Assembly: GCA_033182465.1 (NCBI GenBank)
Contig: CP137330.1
Location: forward strand, 1,364,001-1,428,000
From: Sanghuangporus weigelae
Taxonomy: Eukaryota > Basidiomycota > Agaricomycetes > Hymenochaetales > Hymenochaetaceae
DNA: 64,000 bases
Reading direction: 5' to 3'
This document shows, piece after piece, positions 11,360 through 22,973 of the stretch. The translations under genes were made by a program, and so were the position numbers. The notes under the pieces were generated by a model. It was not told where the DNA came from. It saw only the letters and a program-made list of their open reading frames with translations, and did no database searches. The first letter of the stretch is position 1, and each line of letters starts with the position of its first letter.

Positions 11360-14300
11360 ATGTGTACGTCGACGTCGTCTTCCTCATCACAACTATCCCT
11401 ATTCACTCGTCGTAGTCAACTCCGTGACTTGATCGTGTGCCCCGCTCAACGAGGCGTACTATGGTATGTCGGCGATAATGGCATCCTAGAGCAGGACATC
11501 ATCTCAAACACTCCTCCAGTACGTATCTCAAAATTACGTGTGCATTTATGCTGAATAATTTCGTTTAAAGCAATCGATTGCATCGCTAAAGTTCACTCCA
11601 GTAACGCTCTCGACTCTACGACTCGCGTCCTCTTGTCCGGGGGGCAAAGATGTCGTCATCCTCGCTGCCGGCGGTCAGGATGCCGAACTGTTCCTCGGCA
11701 TGTATCTTTACCATCCCAGGCGCACACGGCAGGGGAAGTATGAGTCTCCTTTAAACTCCCGGGTCCCTCTTTCATCAATCGAGGCGGACGACGACGAAAT
11801 AGACTTGGATGTCAAGGAAGAAGAGGAAGATGATGATGAACATCCTGGCTATTCTACCTCCGTCTGGCAGCATACATCCTCCCTCGTCGGATCGATCAAC
11901 AACAACGTTTTGCTCTACATGCCCCCTCCGCCCTTACACGAACACGATCTGTATGAAGACAACGAAGAAGACAGGGAAGTGTCCCCGAGATTAGTTGTTA
12001 GTAATAACGACTGCACAGTCAAGTTCTTTGATGTGTGTCTGGCGAGGAAAGGGTTGAGGAGACCTCCCACGTTGCAGAGACCTCAAGAGAGGGCGGCTGC
12101 TGCAGTGGACACGCGATATTGGAGACAGGATCCCGGGTATGCGTACAGGGCGACCTATGAAGGTGAAGGCTGGGAGAAGGGGAACGAGAGGGTCGTGAGG
12201 TACGAGCGTGTAGGGTGCTTGAGGCTGCCTGTCCCTGTGAATCACAGTGAGTCCATCTTTCTCCCGTAAAGAGGTCTCTCCTGATCGCGTCGATAGCCTC
12301 GATCTCGCCCGATGGCTCAACTGTCCTTTCGTGCGGAGATGCGTCGACGATTTACCTCCATCGCATTCTTCCCGTTCGTGACGGCTCGACGCTGCTTTTC
12401 GAGCCGCTCGCGACGTATACTATCCCCCCTCCCACACCTCTCCCGCCGCTTCCTCCGCCATCTTCATCGCCAGTCTCGCAACGACGCACGTTCCTGCACC
12501 GGTATGTAGGGCAGAACGACCCTGGCGGGCAATATCTCCCCTTTGCGTTCGTCAATGGCTCCTGGGTCCTCGCTGGCCCGCATCCGTACTTGAGCGACGT
12601 ATCGGGTATGGAGATCCCGCCTGCGTGCTTCACGACGGCTTGGAGCGCGGACGGGATGCGCTTTGCAGTTGCGTCGCAGGAAGGGATGGTGCGTGTGTGG
12701 GATGTGAGGAGTAAAGAGCCATTGGGGTGTGCGGGATGGGAGACTGGTCCGGGTGGGGCTGCTGCTGCTGCCGCCGCCGCCACCGCTTCTGCGTCTGCTT
12801 CGGCTTCTGATGCGACTTCCGGAGAGGCTGGGAGCGCGCAGGATGGGGATGAGAGCCTCAGTTCTGCGATTGCGACGGCGGCACTGAATTATGATACCCA
12901 GCGCGCGTTGTTTGAGTTCACGGGCGGCGCGCCGCCCTGGGGTGTTCGATCCCTCAAGTTTGCGCGGAACCCGAGCGGGAGGGAGGTGCTTGTCTTCACA
13001 GAGGTGAGTGTCGTTGCGTGCTCTAATTTCGTTGGAATGGTTTCTGATCATGAGGCGAAGCATGTATCGCGGGTGCATGTCATCGACGCGGATACGTTCT
13101 CGAGGCACGACGTGCTCCGCATCCCGCACGTCCAGCCTAGTACGTCGGCTGCGCCTGCTGCGCGGGATCTGCATTCGCACCAGTATCCCCGGCATCATCA
13201 CCATCACCACCAGCATCGTTCCTCCGGTGCGCGTCTCCCAGTCTTCCGCCCCCCGCAGCCGCAATCTTCTTCGTCTACCTCGCTGAATACGCCGCCGCCT
13301 TCGACGAATAACGCATCGACGCCGACGAACACGAACATGTTGGCGACGACGACGCAGATGTATGCGATCCCGCCGGCGGACTTGCCACGCTGGCTGTTGG
13401 ACGGTGCGGCGAGTGCGAATGCGGGGTATAGCTACGTGCCGAATTTTTTGTTTAATACGTCTGCTGTGTGGAGGGGTGCGGAGGACGCGGCTGTTCCGCG
13501 AGTGGGGCCTGGGTCCGGTGTGGATGGTACGACTATGGCGAGTGGGGCGAATGCAGCTACAGCGACGCCGCGCCTTGCGAGTCGACTAGAGGGACGAGCG
13601 AGAGCCCGGAGGCTGGGTCTCGTCCCTCCCCGGATAAGCCGTCCGGAGTCAGAAAGAGAAGGGAATAACGCGGGTCCGAACTCGACGAACCTCAGCGCAC
13701 CGTCGACAGGTCGGGTGTTGTCCCCGAGTTTACCGTTGACGCGGTCGCCTGACCCGGTGGCGGCGACGCTGTTCCGCACTTCGTTGCACGATTACGGTGT
13801 GGAGCCGGAGCGGGGCGAGGATGCGGGGAATAGTGCTGGGAGTGATACGGATTACCGGGCGCGTTTGCGGAGGCGGTACTCTGCCGTGTCGTCTTCTGGG
13901 TCTGGGAGTGGGGATGTGGGGACGATTGGGGGCGGGAGAGCGGGGAGGAGGGATGTGATGGTGCGCCTGAGGGAGATGGAGAGAGCGAGGAGGCAAGGGG
14001 AGGCGCAGGAGGGAAATGAGCTTAGGAGGAGGAGTCCTGCTATTTTGAGGTCGAGAGATCCTGCGGGTGCGGGTGTTGCTTTTGGTGTTGAGGCGGGGAG
14101 CGAGAGTCGCTTGAGGGATGACGCGCAGATGGAGGAGGACATTGCGTTCCATGTGGCGCGCGAGCGCGAGCGGGAACTTGAACGGGAACGCGAGCGGGAG
14201 AGAGATAGGGATAGGGATAGGGAATTGTTGTACAGGATACGCGAGGTGAGGGAGAGGATCCAGGCGGGACGAGCGAGGGAGCAGGCTAGAGCGCGAGAAG

Positions 14301-15583
14301 AGCGAGAGCAAGATGAGCTCGAGCTCGAGCGTGAGCGCGAAGCTGCGTATGCGCCCGTACCGGAAGACGCTGAAGGTGGACCCGTTGTCATCCCTCCGTT
14401 GTCGAGCTCCCGGTCCGAGGAAGACGTGCGGAGCGTCCTCGCAGCGCATGGGATCGCCTCTGTACGTGCGCAGGCACTCGCTGCAGAATCCGGATCAGCG
14501 CAAGCCTCAGGCGAAGCGCAGGAAGAAGGTGCCGACGACGCTCGGAGCGAACACTCGCAGGCGCTGTTTGGTTCGGACGAGAGGAGGCCCGGCTCGTCGT
14601 CTTCGGCTTCTTCGTCCTCTGCGAGCTCGACGACGCCCTCGTCGATCTCGGGCGTTACGGGCTATACAGGGGTCACAGGCGTCTCTACGAGAGCGCAGGC
14701 GGGGAGCCTTGTGGGGGAGGTGCATGGTGCAAGTGCGAGTGCGGATATGGGAATGAGTACTGTTCCGTATCCTCATGCTGCTTCCGATCCTGGCGCTGGA
14801 GATGACTTTGAGGCGAATGAGAACCCGGGCGTTAGTACGAGTACGAGGAGACGGCGTCTAGATTCGACTTCGCTTATGACTCCGTCGATCAGGAATATGC
14901 GCGCTGCGCAGGCTGCGTTGAGAGCGATGGACGAGGCGCTGGATGATTATAGGATGGAGGTCGACGAGGATGTAGATTCTCATTCTCATGCAGACCCGGA
15001 ACAGGACGTGGATTTGGATGAGGATAGGGACGCGGAGGGAGAGGAGGAGGAAGAGGGCGATTCGGATGCGACGGAGCTGGATTGTGCGGAGCCTCCGAGC
15101 GTGCTGGGACAGGGACGAACCGCGGAAGGAGAAGGTTTATCGCTGAACACGGAGGTTTCGGTGTCCTCGTCGACATCTGCTTCGTTGTCGTCCCACGTTG
15201 GGACGGCGTCCTCGACTCAGCCTCCGTCGTCTTCGTCTTCCGTATCCTCTGCCAGCTCGTCTACTTCCTTCCAACCCACGCATTATCGATCCCAGTCCCT
15301 CCCGATTCCTCAATCCCAACAGCAAAGACAACCCGTCCCCCAATCTCAGCCGCAGTCGCAGTATCAATCTCAGCCCCAGCAGCAACAGCAACAATCCCAA
15401 CCGCAAGGCCAGACTCTCCCGCCGTGCCGCGACCTCATCGAGTCAACAGACCGACTGGACATCGCCGGGATCACGTTCGACCCGAGCGGCGCGTACATGT
15501 ACGTCGCGACTGTTGATGGGATCACCGAGTGGGCCGTGCAGGGCGTTGAGCAAAGATGGTGGCATACGGGAGGGTGTTTGTGA
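11360..15583 (+). CDS. large WD40-repeat protein with DUF2415-type motif, 4 exons
   Basis: Exons 11360-11518, 11571-12246, 12297-13003 and 13061-15583 give about 1,354 aa. WD-like signatures are LRDLIVCPAQRGVLWYVGDN near the N terminus, SPDGSTVLSCGDASTIYLHR, a repeat ending GMVRVWDVRSKEPLG, and a final AGITFDPSGAYMYVATVDGI. The third intron (57 nt, no stop, divisible by three) is inferred because removing it creates VLVFTEHVSRVHVIDAD, the core of the DUF2415 motif of fungal WD proteins; from memory that family includes yeast Gid11/YLR149C, a GID ubiquitin-ligase receptor, so a degradation role is only a suggestion. Between the blades lies a very long disordered insert (about residues 540-1,300) with poly-Ala, poly-His, a charged Arg/Glu stretch (about 862-940) and a Gln-rich run (about 1,265-1,297). 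The start is the ATG nearest the conserved LRDL block. Confidence 0.85.
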
Positions 15584-16149
15584 CTCCTTTATGTGCTGAG
15601 GTGTGGTATGATTTCTGGCGGGAGACCTCTCGCCTGTCTGCTTGCATGGGCGTTTTGTTACGCTTTTTTTTTCTTCCTAAGCACCGCTCTGGTTCTAATA
15701 TTGCTGTTCGTGTTGATGATAATGTGTCTTTTCGATTTTGATTCAAGCCCCGTCGTAATTATTCATCTCACATCTTCTACTCTTTTCGTTTCTCTTTCTC
15801 GTCCTCGGCTGTCCGACTCTGAGCTCGATCTGTATTATCTCTCTCTCTTTTTTACGAGCCATCCCTCGACGTCGAAAGGCGACTTGGCTGAAAGTCTGAT
15901 GACGCTGTATAAAAAGTTAAATGTATGTCTGTAGTTCTACTTCCTGCTGTTTCTATTATATCATGACATGACTGTCGATGATTCAACTGTGTACATTATG
16001 CATGTACGTACGGTCTCGTATTTCAATTCAACGTTGTACGTTTATTGTCATCGCTACGCAAGGAGCTACTATGGAAGTGTTGTTGTCTGCAGTAAGTATT
16101 TTGGAGTTCTGTTCCTTCGGGAGGGCAGCATGCACACAATGTTTAGTAG
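15584..16149. other. 3' flank of the WD40 gene
   Basis: Pyrimidine-rich untranslated or intergenic sequence; no gene is supported. Confidence 0.35.
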
Positions 16150-16300
16150 TGTTCCGACCGTATGCGTATAATGCGTATACGGCTTTCCGTATACGGGATA
16201 CGGCCGTATCGTATAAGAGAAAAAGAAGAAAATATACGGCCGTATCCCGTATAGAGTTGGGAAAGAAATGCCGTATACGGCATATGCGCCATATACGGAA
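16150..16300. repeat. cluster of GTATACGG palindromes forming an imperfect hairpin
   Basis: The motif CCGTATAC/GTATACGG and shorter forms recur many times on both strands. The two halves flanking an A-rich spacer (about 16,213-16,230) pair imperfectly, with ATACGGCCGTATC on each side. A few more copies lie at 16,622-16,690. Most likely a small non-autonomous foldback element or its remains; no target duplication was identified. Confidence 0.5.
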
Positions 16301-17156
16301 CTCCACCTCGCATGCCCTTTGGAAGGGTATTTGTCCCTGCCTTCCATGCGGGGAGCATATTATTTTCTTTGGAAATCACAATTTGAGTGTTGCCAAGCAC
16401 GGCAGGACTGGTGTCAGCAAAAATTTTGGCAATATGCAACCAGGTAAGTGATTATTCACACACATCTGGTGAGCACATATATGCTGATCTTCTCAGACAG
16501 CTATGAAAATCATCCCTAAGTACCATTATCAGTGAACAGAACCTTCATTGTATCAAGATAGACTTTGAACACTTTGAAAAAATATTTGTTAGTATGTCCT
16601 GATGTGGTAGAGTTACAGAACCTCCGTATACAGGTGTTCCGTATCCGTATGAGACCTTGACCACCAAATATACGGTCGTATCCATATAAGACTTGAGTTA
16701 TACAGTTGGAACCCTAATATTTAGTATAGGGATTATTTTATTCCATTGTGTATTGAGAAGGGAAAATGAAATAAAATGAGAAGAAAACCCAATACCCTTG
16801 GATCTTGTATACATTGTATTTGTACACAGATAATGAACAGTGAGCACCATTCACATCATTTGGAAAGCAAGACCAATTTGCACAGCACAGCAAGTTCTCA
16901 CATGGATCACCCGCATGTTGGGCCTATCTGAAGGGATGTCCAGTCCAGACTGGAATAGATCAGCTGGGCTGACCTAGGACAGTACTAATTTAGTTACCCT
17001 TGCCAATTGTACTGTAGATAGAAATAGATTACCTTTGTATTACCCGTGGCAGACTGGTCCAAGAAGACCTTGAGCAAGGCTGCTAAAGCTCGGAATAGGT
17101 AACATGTATTTACCTGGATCAGGCTGAGCACAGACAGTGTGTGTATACTGTGTATA
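16301..17156. other. non-coding stretch before the MITE
   Basis: No supported gene. It contains the secondary CCGTATAC cluster near 16,622-16,690 and is otherwise unremarkable AT-rich DNA. Confidence 0.3.
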
Positions 17157-17308
17157 CATCAGGAAAACAGTCCAAACTACCTACAGCTATCTACAGCTAT
17201 CACAGCTACTCACCACTATAGGCTGCTATATAGTGGCCTATAGTGGTGAGTAGCTGTGGTAGCTGTAGCTGTAAATAGATGTAGGTAGTTTGGACTGTTT
17301 TCCTGATG
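17157..17308. mobile_element. foldback MITE, copy 1 (152 bp), TA target duplication
   Basis: Nearly the whole element is an inverted repeat: it starts CATCAGGAAAACAGTCC and ends GGACTGTTTTCCTGATG, with arms of about 70 bases rich in AGCTAT(C/G)ACAGCTA units. TA flanks both ends (17,155-17,156 and 17,309-17,310), which fits Tc1/mariner-type mobilisation. No coding capacity. A second copy lies at 38,731-38,876. Confidence 0.85.
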
Positions 17309-18238
17309 TATGGACTTAGATACATTCTCAATGCATCTCCCTTGTCTTCTTGCCACCACCATCGTGCCACTCTATCTACCCATAATCACTATCCCTGCTT
17401 CATCCTCCTCATTCACAACCATTTCGCTACTTTAATAGCATTATAACTGAGGCTGTCATCATTGTCCTGACTTACTTTAATGACTTGCAATACTAGGTGA
17501 TGAAGGACACCGGTGTCTTTGCTTGCCTCAAAGTCTTATTAGCAAGCGACTACAGCTGCTATCACATATGGTCTTGACAAGGAGGTGCAATGCCTTATTT
17601 AGGCACCTTCAATGTTTTGCTCTTGACCATCAAACAGAGTCAAGACCACCGCCAGTGATACTCACTTGAGTGGTAAGGACTTTGACAATCACCTTATAAA
17701 CTAATTTGTTCAGGAGTTCACGTAAGAACAAGAAAGGTATGTATTTATCATTCATTGCAATGACACAATTATGATGAAGAGAGTTCCAACATGCTAAGTC
17801 CAAAATTAAGCATGTGACATGTGTTCCGCTGGGTTCCGTATTGTAACAGTGAGATCCTATGCAGATCAACTCACTTGAAAGTGGAAATGGCTACTGGAAC
17901 TGCTCTCAATTAATTTATAAGTGAGGACATATGTTTGGTACTTGGAAATCTAATGAGAACATGGAGCCAATGTCTGAGCCACCCATTCGACCCTACAAAG
18001 AACAGCTTGGCTGACTTGTTCTATCACTCACTGAGCTGAAGAAATGAATTGTAGGACTCAAAACTGACCCTTGATGCCTTCCAGTCTTTGATCTGACGTA
18101 TTGAGTCCTGACTTTTTCTTTTTATGTTCATTATGTGCCTCTTTTATCTGCAATATGCTTTATGATTTTATGCTCACCACCTTCTGATATACTCATCACT
18201 TTCCTAATATGCACATTTTATCTTTTATTTCCATGCAT
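17309..18238. other. non-coding DNA with an L3-type LTR-like relic at its right end
   Basis: About 17,940-18,230 resembles, in opposite orientation, 58,720-58,990 (shared GAGCCACCCA, CCCTACAAAG, ACTGACCCTTGATGCCT-type stretches). It is therefore a relic of the family called L3 here. The rest shows no gene or repeat I can support. Confidence 0.4.
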
Positions 18239-18770
18239 TGTAGTGTACTGTACTTGCCTGTACTGATACGTCAGTACAGGCCCCTCAGTGCCCTGTACAG
18301 TATACCATCGTGTGGCAATCACTACACCTCCGCCGCTCCTCAGACTTTCCAATGCACTTTCAAATTTGCCGCTCAAAAAACAGGTCCACTGCCTCCCCTC
18401 TTTCAAAAGCAGGTTTGGCCGCTCTCAAACCCAACATCCTTAAGCCAACCTCCAGATAGTTAAGAAAAATGAAATCACTCCAGGCATCAGTTCAGGGAGC
18501 CTGGCGACATCTGCCAGACCACTGCTACTCTGTGACACTGATAGGTCATCACCTCCTTGGTGGTCTCTCTCTATATACTCAGCATCGCCGCTACACTGTA
18601 GCGCACATAGGCGCTTCTGTAGCATCAGCGGATTATCCCTCAGGTCACCTGAACGAGCCAGCATGCCCACAGTACCCATTCAATGACTAGATCACATCAC
18701 TAGACTCCCAAGGTCACAGGGTGACCATTGTACACTGCCCTTCTATGTGTTTTAGACTATTTGGTGCATT
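18239..18770 (+). mobile_element. R1R4-family element, 5' fragment
   Basis: Starts TGTAGTGTACTG and follows the beginning of the complete R1R4 element at 19,638 (CTTGCCTGTACT..., AGTATACCATCGTG, CGGCTCAAACC-like blocks) before diverging after about 18,520-18,770. Preceded by GCAT. Non-coding; truncated and degenerate. Confidence 0.55.
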
Positions 18771-19637
18771 GCAACCTTCCCAATGTATTGCACCTCACAG
18801 GACCTTCTGAGCTGAGCACAGAACTGTCACCTGAAGCAGATGTGACTCACCTGACGCCCTGACCATATGGTACACCCTAGGGTCACATACCTGCCTCACA
18901 TGGTGTCCCAGACAGTGAAACGTACTTCAATTCATCCAGACTCTTGACCCTTTCATTCTTTGCAACATTCCAATAGCCGGTAGACAGACCCTGAACACCT
19001 GATACATCATCTAAGGCGGCTGTGCAGGTCCGGACTAGCTTGATGAAGGTTTGGGCTACACAGCCACTCCATCCAGGCATTCCGAAGCTTCGGACATTTC
19101 ATGTTTTGATTTATTTTACCTTCCGTTACACGTTTCACACCTTCAGACTCACACCTTTGACTCAGATTGGTAGATTAGACCTACAATTGAGTACCCTGAC
19201 AGCCTTGGGCTCGAGTCTGAGACCATTGTGGCCCATTCTGACCTATTTTCATTGACCCTTTCATCTTATATGCTTGTTTTGTCGCATACATGACTTGGCT
19301 TGATAGTACAGTATAAAAGGATGCATGTACTAGCTAGTTCAAAAGAAGTAATAGGTGGTAGACAACCACTGTAGACTCCCAGTATACCTCAATGGAGTAG
19401 AGTTCACCCTCATTTACTCTCTTGCTTCGCCTCTCTCCATCTTTGCTCTTAGTTCTTGATTCCGACCACAGCCCGATGCTGTATGCCCATTTTATAGCCC
19501 TTTCACTTGTTCCTCGACTTCCCCCTGCCTAGCCGAGTGTCCGACAATGTCTCTGGACCCTTGTCAGTGTTCATGACATCTACCTGAGTCCAGTCCGGAC
19601 CTCTTGACATTTCTACAACATCAGCTCTGGCACACGT
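18771..19637. other. non-coding, LTR-like relic
   Basis: No gene. A promoter-like GTATAAAAGG (about 19,311-19,320) followed by CT-rich DNA resembles the R region of an LTR, but I found neither a partner nor clear ends. Confidence 0.3.
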
Positions 19638-21462
19638 TGTAGTGCACCGCACTTGCCTGTACTAGTACATCGGTACAGGCCCCTCAGTACTCTGTACAGT
19701 ATACCATCGTGCGGCAACCGCTACACCTCCGCCGCTCCTTATGACTATCCGATCACTGCTCGACCAATAGGGCCGCCGACTCCCCTCATTCGAAAGTGGG
19801 TTCAGCCTCTCTCGAACCGGACACCCTTAGGCAGGCCTCCAGACAGTTAAGAAAAATGAAGTTACTCCAGGCATCAGTTCAAGCAGACTGGCGACACCTG
19901 TCAGACCACCGCCGCTCCACGGTGCCAATGTACTATCACGTCTTCAGTTGCCTCTTTTCGCGTGCCCGGCGTCGCCGCTTTGCGTCTCTGGGCGGCCTCT
20001 CCAAACCGCCTTGGCATCATAGATGAGATACCTGGATCCTCCAGACTTTCCAAACTGAATGCACTTGGCCAGCTGCGTCTTCCGATACGCGAGCGCCTGG
20101 AACGTTGTGGCAGATGTATCTGCTACAGCAGCAGAAGTATATCGAACCGTACAGCCGATCGAATGTTCGTCGGCTCCCATCGATTGGTTTACCTGACATT
20201 GGCTAGAGGTTTTACAAGGTCCAAGGTACCATGTTTCATGTTCATACTATGCCACTTTGCGCGCCGAGTCCGGTGTTGGACACGGCGGCCACTAGCGTAT
20301 TCCCCACTTTAGTATTATTGACTCCCCTGACGTTTCATATTTGTATGGTGCAACCACTTAGCGATCCAAGCGCACCTGATGATATGATGTGCTGCACCAA
20401 TTGCTGCCAACCCGATCGGCGCATGCGCATGTCTTGGCAGCTTCGCGGTGCGCCCCAATCTTTGGGCCCGCACCGATTGCGTGCCTGTGATGCGCCGTTA
20501 CTGTTGCCGCATCTGTTACACTCGTCACCAGTATTCCCCAGTATATAAAGACCTCATGTATGTAGTGTCCTAAAGAAGTCCAGAATAGATCTAAGTGCAC
20601 TCCTCTCTTCTCTGTTAGTCGCTTCGCTCCCTATCGCCTCCGCCGAGGATCACGTGCCAATCCAAGATTCCGCTCTTATTTAGGTAATATTAGAGGCACG
20701 TGCTTCCCCGCCACTGTGCAGGTGATCAGCGGGGTTACCCCGAGTCTTGAGAGTCGGCAACGCCATCGCCCTCTTGACAATTGGCGACACCGTCGCTCTT
20801 CTAGTGATCGCTGACGCACGCACAACCCGACGACACCGGAGCCCTACTACTTATCCATGATGCCGAGACCGTACAGGTGATCACCGACCAAGTTCTCCTC
20901 TTAGTGATCGGCGAGGACGTCACTCTCCTGGTGATCTTGGATGTTCACAACCTGACGACGCTGGAGCTCTACTACTTATCCACGACGCTGAGACCATCCA
21001 AGCGATCGCTGACTGAGTTCCCCTCTTAGTGATCGGCGAGGACGTCACTCCCCTGGTGGTTGCCGACGCCGTCGCAACCCATAGACGCCATCGCTCTATT
21101 ACTTATCCACAACGCTGAGACCTTACACTCGATCGCCGACCGAGCCCTCGTTGTGGAGATCGACGATGACGCTAATCTCTTAGTGATTGTCGGCGCATCC
21201 ATCCCATGCGCTATCAGCAGCGCCCTCCATACATTGACCGTGTTCCAGCCTTTACAATTGAGCTCTCCCCACAACTGAACGTGCATTCCGATCGGCGGCA
21301 GTGCTTCTGGGTCAAATCGTTTGCCGCGGCATCGAGCTGTCTAGGAGGCCTAGCCGCGAGTTGCACCCTTTCTTACCTCTCCGATCTTTGACATTGCTGT
21401 CACCTCCCTGTGGTCAAACGCAGCCGCCTTCGCCACTGCTTAAGGGGGTCTGATAGTCTACA
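19638..21462 (+). mobile_element. complete R1R4 solo LTR-like element (1,825 bp)
   Basis: Begins TGTAGTGCACCG and ends GATAGTCTACA. It is bounded by the 4-base direct repeat ACGT (19,634-19,637 and 21,463-21,466). A TATA box (TATATAAAG, 20,543) sits mid-element and is followed by a CT-rich segment, as in LTRs. No coding capacity. The 3' part holds an imperfect tandem array (about 20,700-21,200). TG...CA ends plus a short target duplication make a solo LTR of an unidentified LTR retrotransposon the best reading. Two further copies are interrupted by other elements (21,790-38,714 plus; 39,325-56,815 minus). Confidence 0.7.
20700..21200 (+). repeat. imperfect tandem array inside R1R4
   Basis: Blocks such as TAGTGATCGGCGAGGACGTC recur about 125 bases apart (near 20,902 and 21,027). 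Shorter units of the CACCGTCGCTCTTCTAGTGATC type are related to the 27-base minisatellite in the inverted copy at 43,150-43,402. Confidence 0.6.
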
Positions 21463-21789
21463 ACGTCTCTGATACTCCGGACTATCAATACACGTTCATC
21501 CATCCTCTATGCACTTCCCCCAGCTCGTTCAGGTTTGGACCTTTGTTTCCTGGTTTGGACTACTCCTCATTTGGTCCCCTTCATCATACAGTCGTCCAGT
21601 TGAGCTTTGCGAGGCCTATTCAGCCTTTCAGACGATCCTGGGCATGCTCCTGTGTCATCTTTGAGACCTCCCTGTTATCTGTGATGCTCCCTCTCATCAC
21701 TGAGACCTGATTGGCTCTCTTTGAGGTCGAACAGCCTACCAGCCATCGCCCTTCAGAATCCTGATCAGCCACACAACGTGTCTCGATGT
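21463..21789. other. non-coding spacer
   Basis: No gene, RNA gene or repeat that I can support. Confidence 0.3.
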
Positions 21790-22342
21790 GACCCCTCCAA
21801 TCCATCCTCAGATTGTAGATGAGATATTCAGACCCTCCAGACTTCCCAAACCTAGTATGCTTGGCCAGCCACGTCTTCTGATATGCGGTGAAGAGTAAGA
21901 CTAAAGCTTAGGAGCGTACAAAGTTGTTACGACCAGTTCTGCGGTGTTACGACTGGTTTCACCCAGTTTTGACTGGTTTTGCTGGAATGAGTGGACTTAG
22001 CAAGAACACTATAGTCTAAATGGCACATGCACCATTCCATGATCGGCCATCATATCAGACACAGCAGAAGAATCACGTGATGATCCTACACACATCAATC
22101 ACAAGTCTCCGGATCTCGGATCCGTACTCCTGACAAAGAGATTTGACCCTGCAGTGTTGTCCACAGTCTCTCTCTCATTCAAAATGTTGCAGATTTGCCT
22201 TGTTAAGCTAGCCAAGGCCTTTCCAAGTCCTTTCCCCAAGTTCCGACTCATTCCGCTCAAAGACACCTGGTTCCGAAGGTTTCGCTTATGCCCTCACCTT
22301 TCTATATGTGTCCCTTTTATTTCTATATGCTCTCGTTCCGAT

Positions 22343-22796
22343 TGTTAGGCGGCGAGACTAACTGATGTCGATCTCGAGGCGGCCAACACAAACAACAAAC
22401 AACAGGCTAAACGCGAGTTGCCGGGCTAGACGCACGCTATGTCGAAGTGAAGGTAAGTAGAATCCAGCAAACTAATAGTACAAGAGTAGGTACCTATGTC
22501 GAAGTGAAGGTAAGTAGAATAGAAAGACAAGGAGACGAAGGAGTCAATCTAGCTACTTATATACACTTTGAACGTGTGAAAGGTCTACTCTAATAAGGAA
22601 TCACATGATGAAGGAGTGGAATGATTAGTGAGCGTCTTAGTCGGAAGGAACGGATTTAGTCATGGTGAATGAGTAAGGATGAATAAGCCATGACGGAGTG
22701 AACGGGATTAGTAAAAATGGATGAGTAATGTAAAAGAAGAATACTAAAATGAATGATGACGTAGTAAAAGAAAAGGAAAATGTTCAAGTCCTAACA
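22343..22796 (-). repeat. Gypsy-A 3' LTR
   Basis: 454 bases, TGTTAGGCGG to CCTAACA as written on the plus strand. Matches 30,273-30,726 with the same length. Confidence 0.92.
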
Positions 22797-22973
22797 TCAC
22801 CCCCCCTTCAAGGTTGGGCGTCCCAACCAACCACTGTATCCTTCCGATGTCGTGAGCTTATACATTGCGCGAAGACTTTGACGAGGTATTGACAACTTCC
22901 TTGGAGCACCAGGATGCTTTCAGTAAAATTCGTTGACTGCTTCCTTAGCGTTATCTCCAATATCCGATTCCGG

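Noticed and set aside
13730-14449. Long minus-strand frames opposite the WD40 gene (also 12,464-13,264)
   Set aside because: Shadows of the GC-rich, low-complexity coding strand; they show no domain and run against clear plus-strand coding evidence.
16028-16451. Several short frames on both strands over the GTATACGG cluster
   Set aside because: Tyr/Ile/Arg-rich patterns come from the palindromic DNA repeats.
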